Assembly: GCA_965153455.1 (NCBI GenBank)
Contig: OZ234496.1
Coordinates: 434,001 to 498,000, forward strand
Direction of reading: 5' to 3'
DNA length: 64,000 nt
From: Sphagnum compactum
Lineage: Eukaryota > Bryophyta > Sphagnopsida > Sphagnales
In this document: piece by piece, positions 36,129-48,089 of the stretch
Layout: each line of letters opens with the position of its first letter
Position numbering within the stretch: the first letter of the stretch is position 1
The notes under the pieces: model-generated
The model's input: only the letters and a program-made list of their open reading frames with translations
Databases searched by the model: none
Told to the model about the DNA's origin: nothing
Translations under genes and position numbers: made by a program

Positions 36129-36151
36129 CCCCCCCCCCCCCAAAAAAAAAA
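36129..36151. repeat. Poly-C/poly-A homopolymer junction in the CHMP1 leader
   Basis: About 13 C followed by about 10 A on the plus strand, 120-140 bases before the CHMP1 start codon in minus sense. Confidence 0.85.
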
Positions 36152-36339
36152 ACCAACAAAACAACACGACCCAAAGCCCTCAACTTTCAGAGCTTCTCTC
36201 CAAACAGGATTTGTGGAATCGCTCTCCCTCCGAGTGCAAGAGATCCTTAGCGTGGTCGCAGAACGCGTCAGGGTGAGCTCAAAGCAAAGAGACGAAAGCT
36301 GCGTGAAGCTGGGAGGCAGGCTCGGCAGCATCGCTACAC

Positions 36340-36372
36340 GGGAACAGGTTCGGGAACAGGTTCGGGAACACA
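36340..36372. repeat. 12-bp tandem repeat
   Basis: GGGAACAGGTTC is repeated about 2.7 times, upstream of CHMP1 (minus sense). Confidence 0.85.
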
Positions 36373-36419
36373 GAAACTGGGAACGCGTGAAGAGGTTCGT
36401 ACAAAGGTAACAAACTACA

Positions 36420-39400
36420 CTTTTCCAAGTAGAAAATGAAGGGTTTCTACTTTTTTACAGGTAGGTAAAGGTAAGTGTAGTAAGTAGTAGGGTAATGGCC
36501 ATTGGGAGGAATTGGCCCAATTTTACAAAAATTGAAAATGAAGTAAATTTGGAGGTTTTTAATCTCCAGAAAGTGAGGGTGAAAAAAATAGTAAAAATCA
36601 CCAGGTTTTTTATAAATGTTTTTTAAAATGTGTAGCCAAAAATATAGAAGGATGATTAAAGATTTATATTTCATACCTGATTTGTAGCCATATTTGGCTA
36701 AATCTTTGGAAGGATGAATGATATGGTCACTTTTTTCTTACATCTTCCTATGGTTTGATCATCACTTTTGACTACAAACAAAAATTCCCAAAAAGCCCAC
36801 TAGTGACCCACAGGCTGTGTTTTCATGACCATTATCTCACGGAAATGACACTTGGGGGAGATTCCATCACATCGTTCCGAACTTTGTAGACTATTTGCTA
36901 GACCTCACACATTGGTTGTGATGCCTTGTTACTTAAGGGACTTTCTCAGGCACAATTGCACTCCTCCTAAGATTTTGCTAGAACCTAGTGGTGAGGTTCA
37001 TAATGAAAAAATGCCCAAGTTACAAATCTAGAAGCACCACTTGGTTTCAAAATCTGGTCGCCAAGATTTTGCTTGAACCTAGTGGCCAAGTTCATAATTA
37101 AGAAATGTCAAGTTACAAATCATTTTGTGACTATGAAAAGAAATTGCAACCTGAAAAAGTTGTAAATAAATCGATTGCAAAATTTGCATTAAGTGCGCTT
37201 GCAGAATAAAAGTTGTGATCTAGCACATTACACAAAGTTTTGTAACATGGTGATGGGGAAAACAAGCAAAGCTTTTCATAAGACTAATATCATTGTTGTT
37301 GATATTCAATGACAAATGAAGACGAAGATGTGCACCCAAACCACATACATCACATATAATCACTATCTTGAAAGTTGAAGGTTTGCAACAATTAGAACTC
37401 TAGAAACTTTCATAGGTGGATGATCTATAGTAAAAAATAGTCTCAATTGATTTACAACAAACAACCAAAGACAACATGGAACAAAAAAGAAGATGTGCCC
37501 TACACCAGAGAAAAACACTGCATTTACTACAATTTGCAAAAAAGATATATCACACACAACAAAGAAGATGATGCACAATGCAACAAAGAAAATGGTGCAC
37601 CTACAACAAATAAAATGATGTGAATTACAACAAAAAAAAAACAACACACCTATAGCAAAGAAGATGATATGCTTGTAACAAAAAAGATGACGTGCTTGCA
37701 ACAAAGAAAACAAGGCACATCAAAGAAAATAATGAGTGTTGCAACAAAAACAACAATGTGCATGGAGCAAAGAAGACAATGTGCAACAAAGATGATGCGC
37801 ATTGCATCGAAAAAAAATATGAAATGAGAATAATTAAAGGAAAGGGAGAGAATAGAAGAAAATATAAAGAAGATAAGAGAAAAACATGATTTACCATCGC
37901 ATTATCAAACTATTATGCAGTGTGGACAATGGGGATGAATGTTTGTTGCAATGAGGATGTCAAGTGTGCCACCACACCAAATGTAAACTTGTGAATGCCG
38001 AAAATGCACAAATTAACTTCTAATGATGACATAGATGTTAAATTAATTCATTATTCATTAAGGTTATGCTAGAAAGTATTAAGGTTTTAAACATGACCAC
38101 AATAAATCCTAGTGTGAACAAACCATAATTCTTATACTCAAAACATTGCCATCTTAATACCTTGACACATACACACACACACGAAAAAAACTCTCCAAAT
38201 TTTACACTCCAAAACCAAAACCATTTCTTCCCCCATTATTCTTGCAAGGCACCAAATACACAAAATGGCAAAGAAAAATAGAATGGGCATCCAAAACATT
38301 CCCTAGACTTCCTTTAAACTTGGATGCCTCCCTCATCCCTTCCCTTACATAAGTGATGATACCCATTCAAAAACTTATTCTTTAGTTCTTATTTAAGTGT
38401 TGGTTAAGTAAGTCACCTAACCATTTCGAAAACACTAGTTTAAAATGTGACAACTCGCTTCAAATTTTATTTTTAATGACAACTATCTTATACCAATTGT
38501 TCTAAAACCTAGCTAAACTAATTAACATTACCTCCCTGAAAGAAAGGAAGTAATAAGTTTGCCTATTGTTCACAACTCTTAAAGTTATCGAGATGTCTTA
38601 TTAAAATAATTACATAACTAAAAATAAGATTTTACCTTTTAATCCTTATTTGAAAACCGCCTAGTATAGTGTTAAGGTGCATTATTTTGGTGTTCATTCC
38701 AATGTTAGTTGGTTACTATTTTTTTCCATCATTGGCCGATTAAGTTATTTTTTCATTTTTTATTTTTTACCACATGAGGGATCAATATATATTTGCAAAA
38801 TGGTTAAAACGTTTTGCTTATCAATTTCATTGTTAAAATAATGTCATTAATTATCAAAATAAAATTGGTAATAGCCACTTATTATGCATGAAGACCAATT
38901 ATCAAATACCCACCTTGAAAACTACTTGTTGTATTGCCTAGGTATGATAGGTTATAAGTTTTCTTTTCTTTTCTTTGTGGCAAACATTACACCAAGGATT
39001 TCAAAATGGAATGTCACATTGGAAAGTTCCATAACATTTATGGACCCTTTAATTTGGTAATTGAGAGGTAATCAAAATTTCTTTCTTTACAACATTTGTT
39101 CATGTATTTTATCAAATACATTTTCCTATGTGTGAAGTTTTGGACACAACTACTAGTCCTTTAGTGTTTAAAAATTGACAATTCTTTTGGTGAAAAATCT
39201 AAGTGGGTGAGTTATTAAAATTTTAAGGTTTCAACATTAACAACCTACTTAAACACAAATTCTAAACATCCGAGTAGATTATTAATTTTTAATAATTCAA
39301 CACTTGCCCATAAGGGTTTTCTTGATTTGTTATATGCTTCCTACTAAGTGGATAGGTTCTTTACAAAAAAAATTAATAAAAAAATATCTAATAGGTTATT

Positions 39401-41470
39401 AATAATTGAATGTTTTCTCAATATTTAGCCAACATTAATTCATTCCTAATTTTGGCCTCAAGTCAAACCTTCAAAATCAAATCAAATACAAATGGTGGAA
39501 TTTGAGCAAGTTGGAAGGCTTGGATAATTATAGGGTATGCAACTCCAACCTGCACTTGTTTTGGAAGTGCTTTGAAACGGAGGTGCAAATCAACTAATGG
39601 CTAACTACAATATCTCTTCAAAATGGTCATCATGAAACTTTGCCTCATTCAAGGGGGTTGATAGGCTTTCATGCCACCTTCTTACTTTCATTATCATGAA
39701 TTGCACACCCTCAATTGTGGACCTTTTACAAAATCATAAGATTCCCATGGGGGCATTCAACAAGGGGATGCACAAAAAAGCTCCAATATAAGGTATGATC
39801 AAGGATGACAAAGAGCTAATGGCACAAAAGGAATTACACACACACACATACACACACATATCTATATATGTCAAACCATATTTGGTTGATCTTGTGACAA
39901 TTTTGTTTTAATAACTAGATTTGTGTGTTGGAAAATAATTTTAGAATCATGATTTACAAGTTGCTAAAAAAATTATTTTATTTGTTATGACCAAAAAAGA
40001 CGTTGCATTAAATATTATTACATAAACATGTAATTAAAAAAATTCCCATAATTATGTCGTTTTCAAATCATTTCAAGAACTTTTAAAGGTCCTTCAAATA
40101 GTAAAAACATTGGTATAAACACAATTATGTGTTTTGCATCCTATAGAATTATTGTCATCATTTTTACTTTGGATTCTAGAAATATAATATATATAAATAT
40201 GTGTATTTTTCACAAGATTCTATCAATGTGTCAATTTTCAATCCATGTTATGTACAAATATTTAAACAATGGTTACAATCTTGGTGATTTTTAAAAGCGA
40301 GAATGTACTTTATACCTATACAAGTTGTTTTTACTGTGAATATGCATTGTCAATTAGGTGACCCATTCACCTCTTGAAATCAATTAAGCAAGGGTGACCT
40401 CTTTCTCCCTACATGTGTATGATGGTGGTTGATGCTTTGGGTTCCATGTTGTCCATAGCCGTAGATTTGGACTTCTTTTCCTTATAGTTTTGGATGAAGA
40501 AATGACCAAGGACCAATATTTGCTAATGATACAACTTTATAATGATAGTTATATTATTAGGAAGTGTTACAAGATCAACATCCAAAAGAGGTATTAACCT
40601 TTCACTTGCATGCAAGAGATGGTTGTTGCCAGTTTTGACTCCAATCACTTGAAGAACATTTTTATTTTAACATTATTCTAAACCGATAATGGTTGCTATT
40701 CTAATTTGGTTGATATGGAACAAAGGACTTTTAATAGGCTTTTAGCTTGTTTTGATCATGCTTGCTTGCTTTGTGATAGTGGGATGGTGGAAATAACATC
40801 CCATTGTTTGATGGATTAATAAAAGGTTCAATTTGCTTAACATGTGCTTCAACAAGTGCAACATAAATGAGACATCAACTCAAATATTTACAACTATTCT
40901 TAAGGCATGACTATCACTCGACAAGATTATTGAGTGAAGTTCATTTGTTAACAACCCCCTCCCCCCCCCACCCCCCCCCCTTCCCCCACATGGTTCCTCT
41001 AACAAGGTTTGTCAATAAGGTAGGTTTCTAGAAACAAGATAAAACTTATGCCAAAAGAACCCTTCATTTCATGTGCACTTCTTGCAATTGACAATTCACA
41101 TTAGTAAAAATCAAATTAAGGTAGAAACACTTAATGTTGTGAGACAACCTTAAATTGAATCCTACCATGGACCTCTATAACTAAGTATTCAATTTGTTTG
41201 AAAATGCGTTATGATTGCAATAAAAAAAATTGTAATTAGTTGAAAAGAACATAATATCCAAGCATTGACCTTAGTTTCACAATCCTTGTGTAACCATATT
41301 AAAATTCCTTTGTTAGATCTCAAATTGTGCACACATGCTTCAATATTAAGATCTTAATTTTGACACATGTGGTCTCAATAACATTATATTCCTCAATTGC
41401 CTATATTCAAATTTTTTTAAAGGAGTGTTAGGGCCCTTGTTTGGTCATATTAAAACTCCTTAGTTGAGGA
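36420..41470. other. AT-rich intergenic DNA
   Basis: No gene is seen. The interval holds a partial copy of repeat family A (about 36676-36792), a degenerate minisatellite (37490-37810), short CA runs at about 38168 and 39840, and a C-rich tract at about 40955-40990. 39.5-39.8 kb and 40.4-40.9 kb have slightly higher GC and might be decayed retroelement DNA, but no domain could be read. Confidence 0.5.
37490..37810. repeat. Degenerate minisatellite, unit about 24-31 bp
   Basis: The word CAACAAAGAAGATGATG or a close variant recurs about ten times (e.g. 37555-37575, 37660-37680, 37695-37715, 37765-37800), separated by short variable words such as TGCTTG or TGCAC. Unit length is irregular. Confidence 0.75.
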
Positions 41471-41479
41471 CTTGGGGTT

Positions 41480-42190
41480 GGGAAAATAATTAAAAAGCTT
41501 ATGGACTTAACTATTCCCATGGGATGGAAAGATCACTTTAAAAAAATTGTGGGGATGGTGAAGAGGCGTGAAGAATTATATGCCCGAACCAAAAAGCTTT
41601 TGGAGCAGGCTCAAAAGCATGTCAACAATACATGGAAACATGTAGAATTTGAAGTTGGACAACATGTGTGGTTGAACATTAGAGACTTTAAAATGCATGA
41701 TGGATTATCCCCATGTTTTATTGCCAAGTATATAGGGTTATATGAAATAGTTACAAAGCCTTACTTCAATGTGTATATGTTGAAGTTGCCAACAAGTTTT
41801 GTGGCACACCTGACCTTCCATGTTTTGAAATTGAAGTTGTTCTCCAAAACCAAAAAAATGTCAAATTGGAAACAAAAGATGTGATAAATATTAGATGCCA
41901 TGAAGCATATGTTCATTAATGAAATAGATGGCATCATCCAAGCCATGCAAACACACCTACGAGGTAAGGAATATCGAGTGAAACATAAAGACTACCACAC
42001 TAAAGAGGCAATTTTGGTGAAACCTTCACACTTGAACCATTCATTTGACATGGTGACCAAGTTCAAACAAACGAAGGGGCATGAACTTGGGATGAAAAAA
42101 ACTAGGGAAAAAAAACCTCAAGAGGAGGTGACCCAACCACAAAACGCCTAAGTGTTGATGAGGGCATCAACCCTTTTGAAGTGAAGGAGA
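41480..42190 (+). mobile_element. Ty3/gypsy chromovirus fragment (integrase C-terminus and chromodomain)
   Basis: This is the 3' end of a retrotransposon pol gene. The first frame (41501-41884) reads VKRREELYARTKKLLEQAQK, FEVGQHVWLNIRDFKMHDGL and VYMLKLPTSFVAHLTFHVLK, the GPY/F-like C-terminal region of the integrase. A stop at 41882 is followed, from about 41900, by INEIDGIIQAMQTHLRGKEY and KPSHLNHSFDMVTKFKQTKG, which match a chromodomain-type targeting module. The catalytic integrase core, reverse transcriptase and gag are not found in the window. No LTR could be paired, so this is a truncated relic. A purine-rich tract (GTGAAGGAGACATAAGG, about 42180) may be the remnant of a polypurine tract. 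Confidence 0.75.
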
Positions 42191-43837
42191 CATAAGGTTA
42201 AAGGTTAAGGGTTCTCATGGGCTTGGTTTGTAGTGAAAAGGTTGAGAGTCTATGGGATGATAAGCAATCAAAGAAGGCAAAATGATGGCAACCAATGGAA
42301 ATGGACTTAGGAGTTGAACTTGAATATCGAAAAACTTCCAAGGCTCGATCAAGTGAAATTGGGGTAGTGGTGTAAGCAAGTAAAATTTGACACTTTCAAT
42401 TGGAAAAGTAAGACTTCCCATGCATGAAATTGTGATTCATGTCCCCTATGGGTGAAATTACTAATTCAAGCCATAAAACCCAATTCAACATTATCTATTG
42501 GTGCGTTTATAACATTTGTTTGGCATGGTGATCGAGGTTGTTAGGCTCAATTCAAAATGGACTCCAACACAAAGGAAGGCCGCAAGGGGGAAAAAGATTG
42601 GGTAGGAAAGTGTAAATGAAAAAAAAACACCTCAAGTGGACATCCCACCCAAAATTCCTCTTATATTGAAAACACAAAGACACAACATGGATGGATTTCT
42701 ATAATCCAAGGAATAGTTAACCCCAATTAGGGATTGTGGGAAGTGAATAAATGGGTTGAAGGGTGTGTTATTTTGAGTAACATCAATGAAGATGTTGACA
42801 TCCTTAAAGTGGGAGAGAGTGACATGCCATTCTAGGCAAGACCCATGCTTTGGGTTCATTTAATCAAACCTCATGTCAAGGACACCATGGGGCAACTCCA
42901 TGGTGGCATGGGTTGCATGACACCAAATGCCAAGTTGGGTTCAACTCCTTGTGAGGTAAGTTGCCACTTTGGCACATTAATGTGCAAAAGTGGTGGAGAG
43001 TTGCAAGTGAGTGGAAGTGCCACCCAAAATTTAATCCAAGTTTAAATCTATGGTTAAGTTGCAAGATGGGGCCTGAGGGCCTAGGTGAAGAACCTTGAAC
43101 TGGTTGGGAAATCTACAATGGATCACGTCCCTCCCACCCTAGGCTTAAATGGAATGACATTAAATAGTGATTCAACATAAGATTAAGGATTTGGGCAAGG
43201 GTTAATAAGTGCATGGTTTGACCATGTGCATGTAGTTTAAATTTTTGGTAAAAGGTCGTGGACATGAAAGTGTGCTAAGATGAAATCTATGTGTAATAAT
43301 AAGTTTCACACATATTTATCAATTTTCAAATTTCCATAAATTTTCAATTTGGGGCCATTATACTAATTGTTAAAAAATTGTACACATGGAATTAAGTTTG
43401 TAAAGGGGAAGCAAATTGGTTTGTAAACCTACTTGGTAAGGAAATGAGAAGACAAGTATGTAGGCTTCACACATAAAATCGAACATATACAAATGATGAT
43501 CATTCTCATTCATGAATGTAATTTCATTCGTGTTTTGAATTTTCATCTCTTGGTCAGTTTCATCTATATTACACATTTCATCATCCATTTTTCAACTTCA
43601 TAAGTACATTTTGACTTTTATCCATGAAATTCATTTTTATCCACATGTACTTCCATCCATATGGTAAATTTCATGTACATAGGTTCATTTGTGGTATGGT
43701 TTGTTCACATCATCAATGTCAATAGGGTGTTAGTTTTACTTTAGTGGCAAATTGCATCCATGTTGTCAAAGTTCATCTTTATAAATCATTTTGCAAATAT
43801 GGCTAATTGCATTTGTGTGATCAATTTTCTCATTAAT

Positions 43838-44225
43838 CCATCATCAAATTTTTTAAACTGATGTAAACTTCATCTTTGATTTCATTTCATGCATAACAAA
43901 CTAATAGGTATTGAAAATTTAATACAAAAAGATTAGTTTCATTGATGTGATCAAATTTCAATCATTTATCGTAGTACCTAAACGGGGTTGGCATGAATTA
44001 AATTATTTTTTGTTTTGTCAAATTTTTGACATCCATCATCAATTTTTTAAAAATTCATGTAAACTTCATCCTTGAATTCATTCAACATAAGAAACTGATA
44101 GGCATTGAAAATTCCATGTAAAAATATTAGTTTCATTGATGTGATCAAATTTCAATCATGTTTATCATAGTTCCTAAATGAATTCGGCATAAATTAATTA
44201 TTTTTTGTTTTGCCAAATTTTTGAA
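43838..44225. repeat. 195-bp tandem duplication
   Basis: Unit 1 starts at 43838 and unit 2 at 44033 (CCATCATCAA in both). Both carry GATGTGATCAAATTTCAATC and TTATTTTTTGTTTTG. Divergence is modest. Confidence 0.85.
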
Positions 44226-45432
44226 AAATTAATTAGTATTTGTGCCAAAATTTTAATAAAATCAAAAGTTCAACTATTAGATTTCAATTGCAGACTTTCA
44301 AGTATTGAGACTTAAGACTGAGACAATTTGGACACACTACAACGTTCCACAACCATGAAGAAAGATTGTCTATTATTTTATATACCAATATTTTGCTGAA
44401 ATTTTCAAAATTAAAAAATTACGTGCCAAAGTTAAGATTCAAAATTTAATTTAATTATTCAATAGTTTGTTGTCAAAATTGTTCTCGTACTACGATATAT
44501 ACAATTGTACATTTGTGATCTAATCCATTCATGAACAATGTTTCATCCAAGTTCTATGCTTTATTATTGATTGTTATTTACAATTTTGTTTCATCCATGT
44601 TGTCAACTTTCAAGGCTTGAACAAAGTTTTTTTAATTCCTTCTCACCTTCCTTTGTTTCATTAGTCATCTCCTAAGTCCCCCATCCCCTTTCCTTTTCTT
44701 ACCTCCTCTTCTTCCTTAACCTATTTTCCACGTTCTTTTTACTAATACTTTACTTTCTTTCTATCCGCATTCCCAAATTCTAGTCTTTATACATACATAT
44801 ATAACCCAAATGTGAAACCATGTGATGGCATTTGGTCAATCACCACTCTACAACAACTTTTCTTTCTTGGTGCAAAATTTCACAATTTTGTGAAATTTAG
44901 GAAAAGTTTTGTCACAAATTCAATGATGTTTTGAAAAGCAATTGCCAAAATTCTCTAAAAAATTCTTTTCTTTTCAAAAACATTGAATAGCCAAATTTGG
45001 TGGCAACTACACATCACAATATTTTGGGGGGGGGGGGGGAGGGGGGGAATTTGGTCTCACATAGTTGGGTTTGGGTGAATATGTTCTTGCATATAAGTAG
45101 GTCTCTAAAGGGAAGGAGAGATAAATATGTAAGCTTCACATACATAGACATACATCAATTTTTTTTCTATTTTACATCATGTAAAAATCTAAATACCTAT
45201 TGAAATAAGGTGAAAAGATTCTACATACTACCATTTTGTGAATGGTAATATTATTATTACCTTGTTGACCATTTTACAATTGGAAAACAAATAAAACAAT
45301 TTTGTTAGTCCAATACTAGTTGGTCCATTTACACATAACATTTGTTTGGTATTTTCTTATGAAAAATAATCAAAATTATAAATCCTAGGCCCCCTATATG
45401 TAATAATTAATTAATGAATTAATTAAAAAACA

Positions 45433-45458
45433 CCCCCCCCCCCCCCCCCCCCCCCCCC
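45433..45458. repeat. Poly-C run (about 26 C)
   Basis: An uninterrupted C run. Its length may be affected by sequencing error. A G-rich run (13 G, A, 7 G) lies 400 bases upstream at 45026-45047. Confidence 0.8.
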
Positions 45459-45660
45459 AATTACACTCCAAGATGGTCTGTAAAGCTTCTCGTTTACTGA
45501 ATTTTGTTGAATGGGAATGGGGTTGTGTGGTTACCAATTTAGTGTGACTCAATTAGTTGTCAGGACTCAGGACCTGTAATCATTGGGAACTTGATGGGAA
45601 CACATTCGGAACCCAAAAAAAAAAGCTCAAAAATATATCAACAAAATGGATTCTTTTTGC

Positions 45661-46030
45661 TAGAATCGCCATATTTAGACAATAGGATTCCAGCAGGCCA
45701 CCAAAATATATTCTCACTGTCTTCTCTGACCTGTAGCCATATTTGGCTAACTCCTCTTGTGGATAATTACCAATTTGGTGGCTACATCACAAAAATGAAA
45801 AGCAAAAAAAACCTGACGGAGACATGCAGTGGCATTTTTTTAATTTTTTTTATGTTAGAATTTTTCATTTGTTTGCGGGGTGCAATGGGGAGCAAGTTTT
45901 TTTTCTTTTTTTCTTTTCCACCCCCCCCCCCCCACAATTTTGTGACGTAGCTTAGGTGGTGATTATCCATAAGCTGATTTAGCCAAATTTGGCTATTAAA
46001 ATTACGAGTGTTGGTAACCCGTGGCTACGC
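45661..46030. repeat. Repeat family A, inverted pair (copies 3 and 4)
   Basis: The plus-strand copy (45661-45793) ends GGCTACATCACAAAA. After about 140 bases a minus-strand copy begins TTTTGTGACGTAGC (from 45936) and continues through TGATTTAGCCAAATTTGGCT. The pair forms a large foldback with TTTTGTGATGTAGCC at the inner ends. Confidence 0.8.
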
Positions 46031-46139
46031 CACTCCAGCCACCCCCAAGAAAAGGAGGGAGGACCCAAAAAAAACGAAAAATAAAAATAAAATAAAAAAT
46101 ACCTCCCTTCACTCCCCCGTCCGGTCCTTTCCCGCCCGT

Positions 46140-46245
46140 CCCCCCCTGCTGGCCCCCCCCCACCTGTGCTGCCCACCCCCCCGGCCCCCCCACCTGTGCT
46201 GCCCACCCCCCCGGCCCCCCCCCCCTGCTGGCCCCCCCCTGCTGC
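46140..46245. repeat. C-rich tandem repeat
   Basis: Blocks of 7-11 C alternate with GGC, CTGCTGG and ACCTGTGCTGCCCA. The word ACCTGTGCTGCCCA occurs twice about 32 bases apart. It lies 0.7 kb upstream of SKP1. Confidence 0.8.
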
Positions 46246-46578
46246 CGCTCAGTAACTTCCTAACTGCCGCTCAGTAAAAAGTAACTTAGGTAAATTAGGT
46301 AAAGGAAGGTAACTTCGAAAAGGTAAAAACGGACAGACAGACGCACAGACACCATGTTTGTAATTATATATAAGATATGAAAGGAAAAATTATCCATGTT
46401 ATAAAATCTGACAAATTTTCTAATTTTCTTTTCCAAAATTTGCTAATTTTTTCCCCGAAAATCATTAAACTGGCGACCGTTTTTTTCTTTTTTTCCTAAA
46501 TTTCGCCAAAGGCTGATGGGGGAGTCTCGTGTAGATGTGCAGACAAGGGGAATTCACAAGAAGGCGTTATACTGTGGA

Positions 46579-46600
46579 ACTGTCGTCGTCGTCGTCGTCG
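46579..46600 (+). promoter_or_regulatory. (TCG)n tract in the probable SKP1 leader
   Basis: Six TCG units lie about 310 bases upstream of the SKP1 ATG, at the point where GC content rises. The sequence is probably promoter or 5' UTR. Confidence 0.35.
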
Positions 46601-46912
46601 GTGCGAGAAGAAGTTCCGCAGCGGAATTTGTCATCTTCTCGGAAAGTGATGTCTGATCGTTGCAGCAACCTTTAGTTGCTGCGTGTGCGTTGTGCGCGTT
46701 CCTTGACGGTCACGCCTTCTGGCTGTCTGCCGTCCTCCATATCTCCGCAATCTTGAGCTCTGAAACATTTAGATGCAAGCGTTGATTGCAAATAGATTGA
46801 GCTTTCGTTGCTCCAGTTCTTGCGATTTTCAGATCGGTTTTTTTGTCCAATTTTTGGGCTTATTATGAGCTGAGAGTCGTCACCTGAGACCTGCTGCAAG
46901 TCGTCCGTGGCC

Positions 46913-48089
46913 ATGGCGGAGAGGCGAGTGAAATTGAAGAGTTCGGATGATGAGATGTTCGAGGTGGAGGAGTCGGTCGCGTTTGAATCACAAGCCGTGA
47001 AGAACATGATCGAGGACACGGGCATGGATCATCCGATTCCGCTCCCCAACGTCTCCAGCAAGATTCTGGCCAAGGTGATCCAGTATTGTAAGTACCATGT
47101 CGATAACCAGAAGGCCAGCGACGACAATCTTGCTACGCCGGAGGACGAAATCAAGGCCTGGGACTTGGATTTCGTGAAGGTGGATCAGGCCACATTGTTC
47201 GATCTTATCTTGGTAAGCTGTATGTTTCTCGGAACACTCTTGCATTCCAGGTTTGTTTGTGGACCTTGTGTGTGACCATTTTGATATCCTTGCGTATCCT
47301 TTTTCAAGGCGGAGGTGCTGGAATCCTCTTCGGGAACTGTGCGCTCGGATTTGCTTCTCGAGAGGAGACGGTCCGTATCGATTGTTCCCGGTCTAGACAA
47401 ACTATATGCCGCTCCATTGCGCTGTATGTGGAGTGACTAATATGCCGAGAGACGGAGATGAAGCAGCGACATCTTCGCCATCAAAGTCAGGGAGGTCGAT
47501 GTCTTCGTTGCTTCAACTGCAGGGTTTCTAATAGTAGAAAGAAAAAGAACCAACTCGGAGGATCATTTGCACACAAAAACCCGGCAGTTGAAGTGAAGAA
47601 GACATCGACCTCCCTGACTTCGATGGCGACTTCCCAGCGATGTCTTCTTTGCTTCAACTGTGGGGTTTTTGTGTGCAAATGATGCTGCAACTTGCTTCTT
47701 TTCTGCTATTAGAAACATGTTCATTTCAATTGACCAAGGATGAATGCACAGAGGCCAACAAATCTGTCCTCTCTCATGAAGGTCATTGAGTGAAGTGGTA
47801 TGTATTCTGGTAGAATGAGTGCAGATGAGTATTCACATATGCCATTCCTTGTTGTGGTTTGTAAGATTGATAAATTGGAGCATCAAATGTTTTACATGAA
47901 TTTGGGTGTTGTGCGAAGCAGGCAGCAGATTACCTGCACATTAAGAACTTGCTGGATCTGACATGCCAGACCGTGGCTGATATGATCAAGGGCAAGACCC
48001 CTGAGGAGATTCGCAAAACCTTGGGCATCAAGAATGATGAAGAGGAGGAAGAGGAAGTACGACGGGAGAATCAGTGGGCCTTTGAGTAA
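46913..48089 (+). CDS. SKP1: SKP1, SCF ubiquitin ligase adaptor (2 exons)
   Basis: SKP1 bridges CUL1 to F-box proteins in SCF E3 ligases and so serves many plant hormone receptors. Exon 1 is 46913-47212 (100 codons), exon 2 is 47922-48089; the junction LIL/AAD is phase 0 with GTAAGC and GAAGCAG borders. The product is 155 residues. The BTB/POZ-like N-terminal part has [20 protein letters not shown] and the cullin-side [20 protein letters not shown]. The C-terminal F-box-binding helices read [38 protein letters not shown] and end in [13 protein letters not shown], the invariant SKP1 tail. The ATG at 46913 is chosen over the upstream GTG. The 709-bp intron carries nested inverted repeats. Confidence 0.95.
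47466..47716. repeat. Nested inverted/direct repeats inside the SKP1 intron
   Basis: Arm 1 (47466-47526) and arm 2 (about 47578-47630) are reverse complements over about 50 bases (GGGAGGTCGATGTCTTC against GAAGACATCGACCTCCC). Arm 2, extended left to 47558, is also complementary to arm 3 (47636-47686; GTTTTTGTGTGCAAATGAT). Arms 1 and 3 are therefore direct repeats. TTTCTAATAGTAGAAA (47525-47540) pairs with a sequence at 47695-47716. Confidence 0.9.

Larger units (their letters stand above)
42200..46500. other. Repeat-rich intergenic DNA
   Basis: No gene is seen. Structures include a 195-bp tandem duplication (43838-44225), G and C homopolymers (45026-45047; 45433-45458), repeat family A copies (44988-45025; 45661-45793; 45933-46030) and a C-rich patch with tandem CCTGTGCTGCCCACC (about 46140-46245). 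42.85-43.05 kb has a higher GC content and could be retrotransposon LTR DNA; this is unproven. Confidence 0.45.

Noticed and set aside
35488-36276. 262-codon plus-strand ORF over CHMP1
   Set aside because: It is antisense to CHMP1, and its second half is simply translated Asn/Thr/Pro/Lys-rich leader DNA.
37490-37810. CRISPR-like array
   Set aside because: Units are irregular in length and decayed with no constant spacer, and the surroundings are plant nuclear DNA; it is a minisatellite.
45591-45950. 119-codon ORF
   Set aside because: It is made of repeat family A sequence and homopolymer translations, with no ATG-started protein-like core.
47185-47400. Extra SKP1 exon or antisense ORF in the SKP1 intron
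   Set aside because: The two SKP1 exons join exactly in phase and cover the complete protein, so the intron ORFs are not needed.
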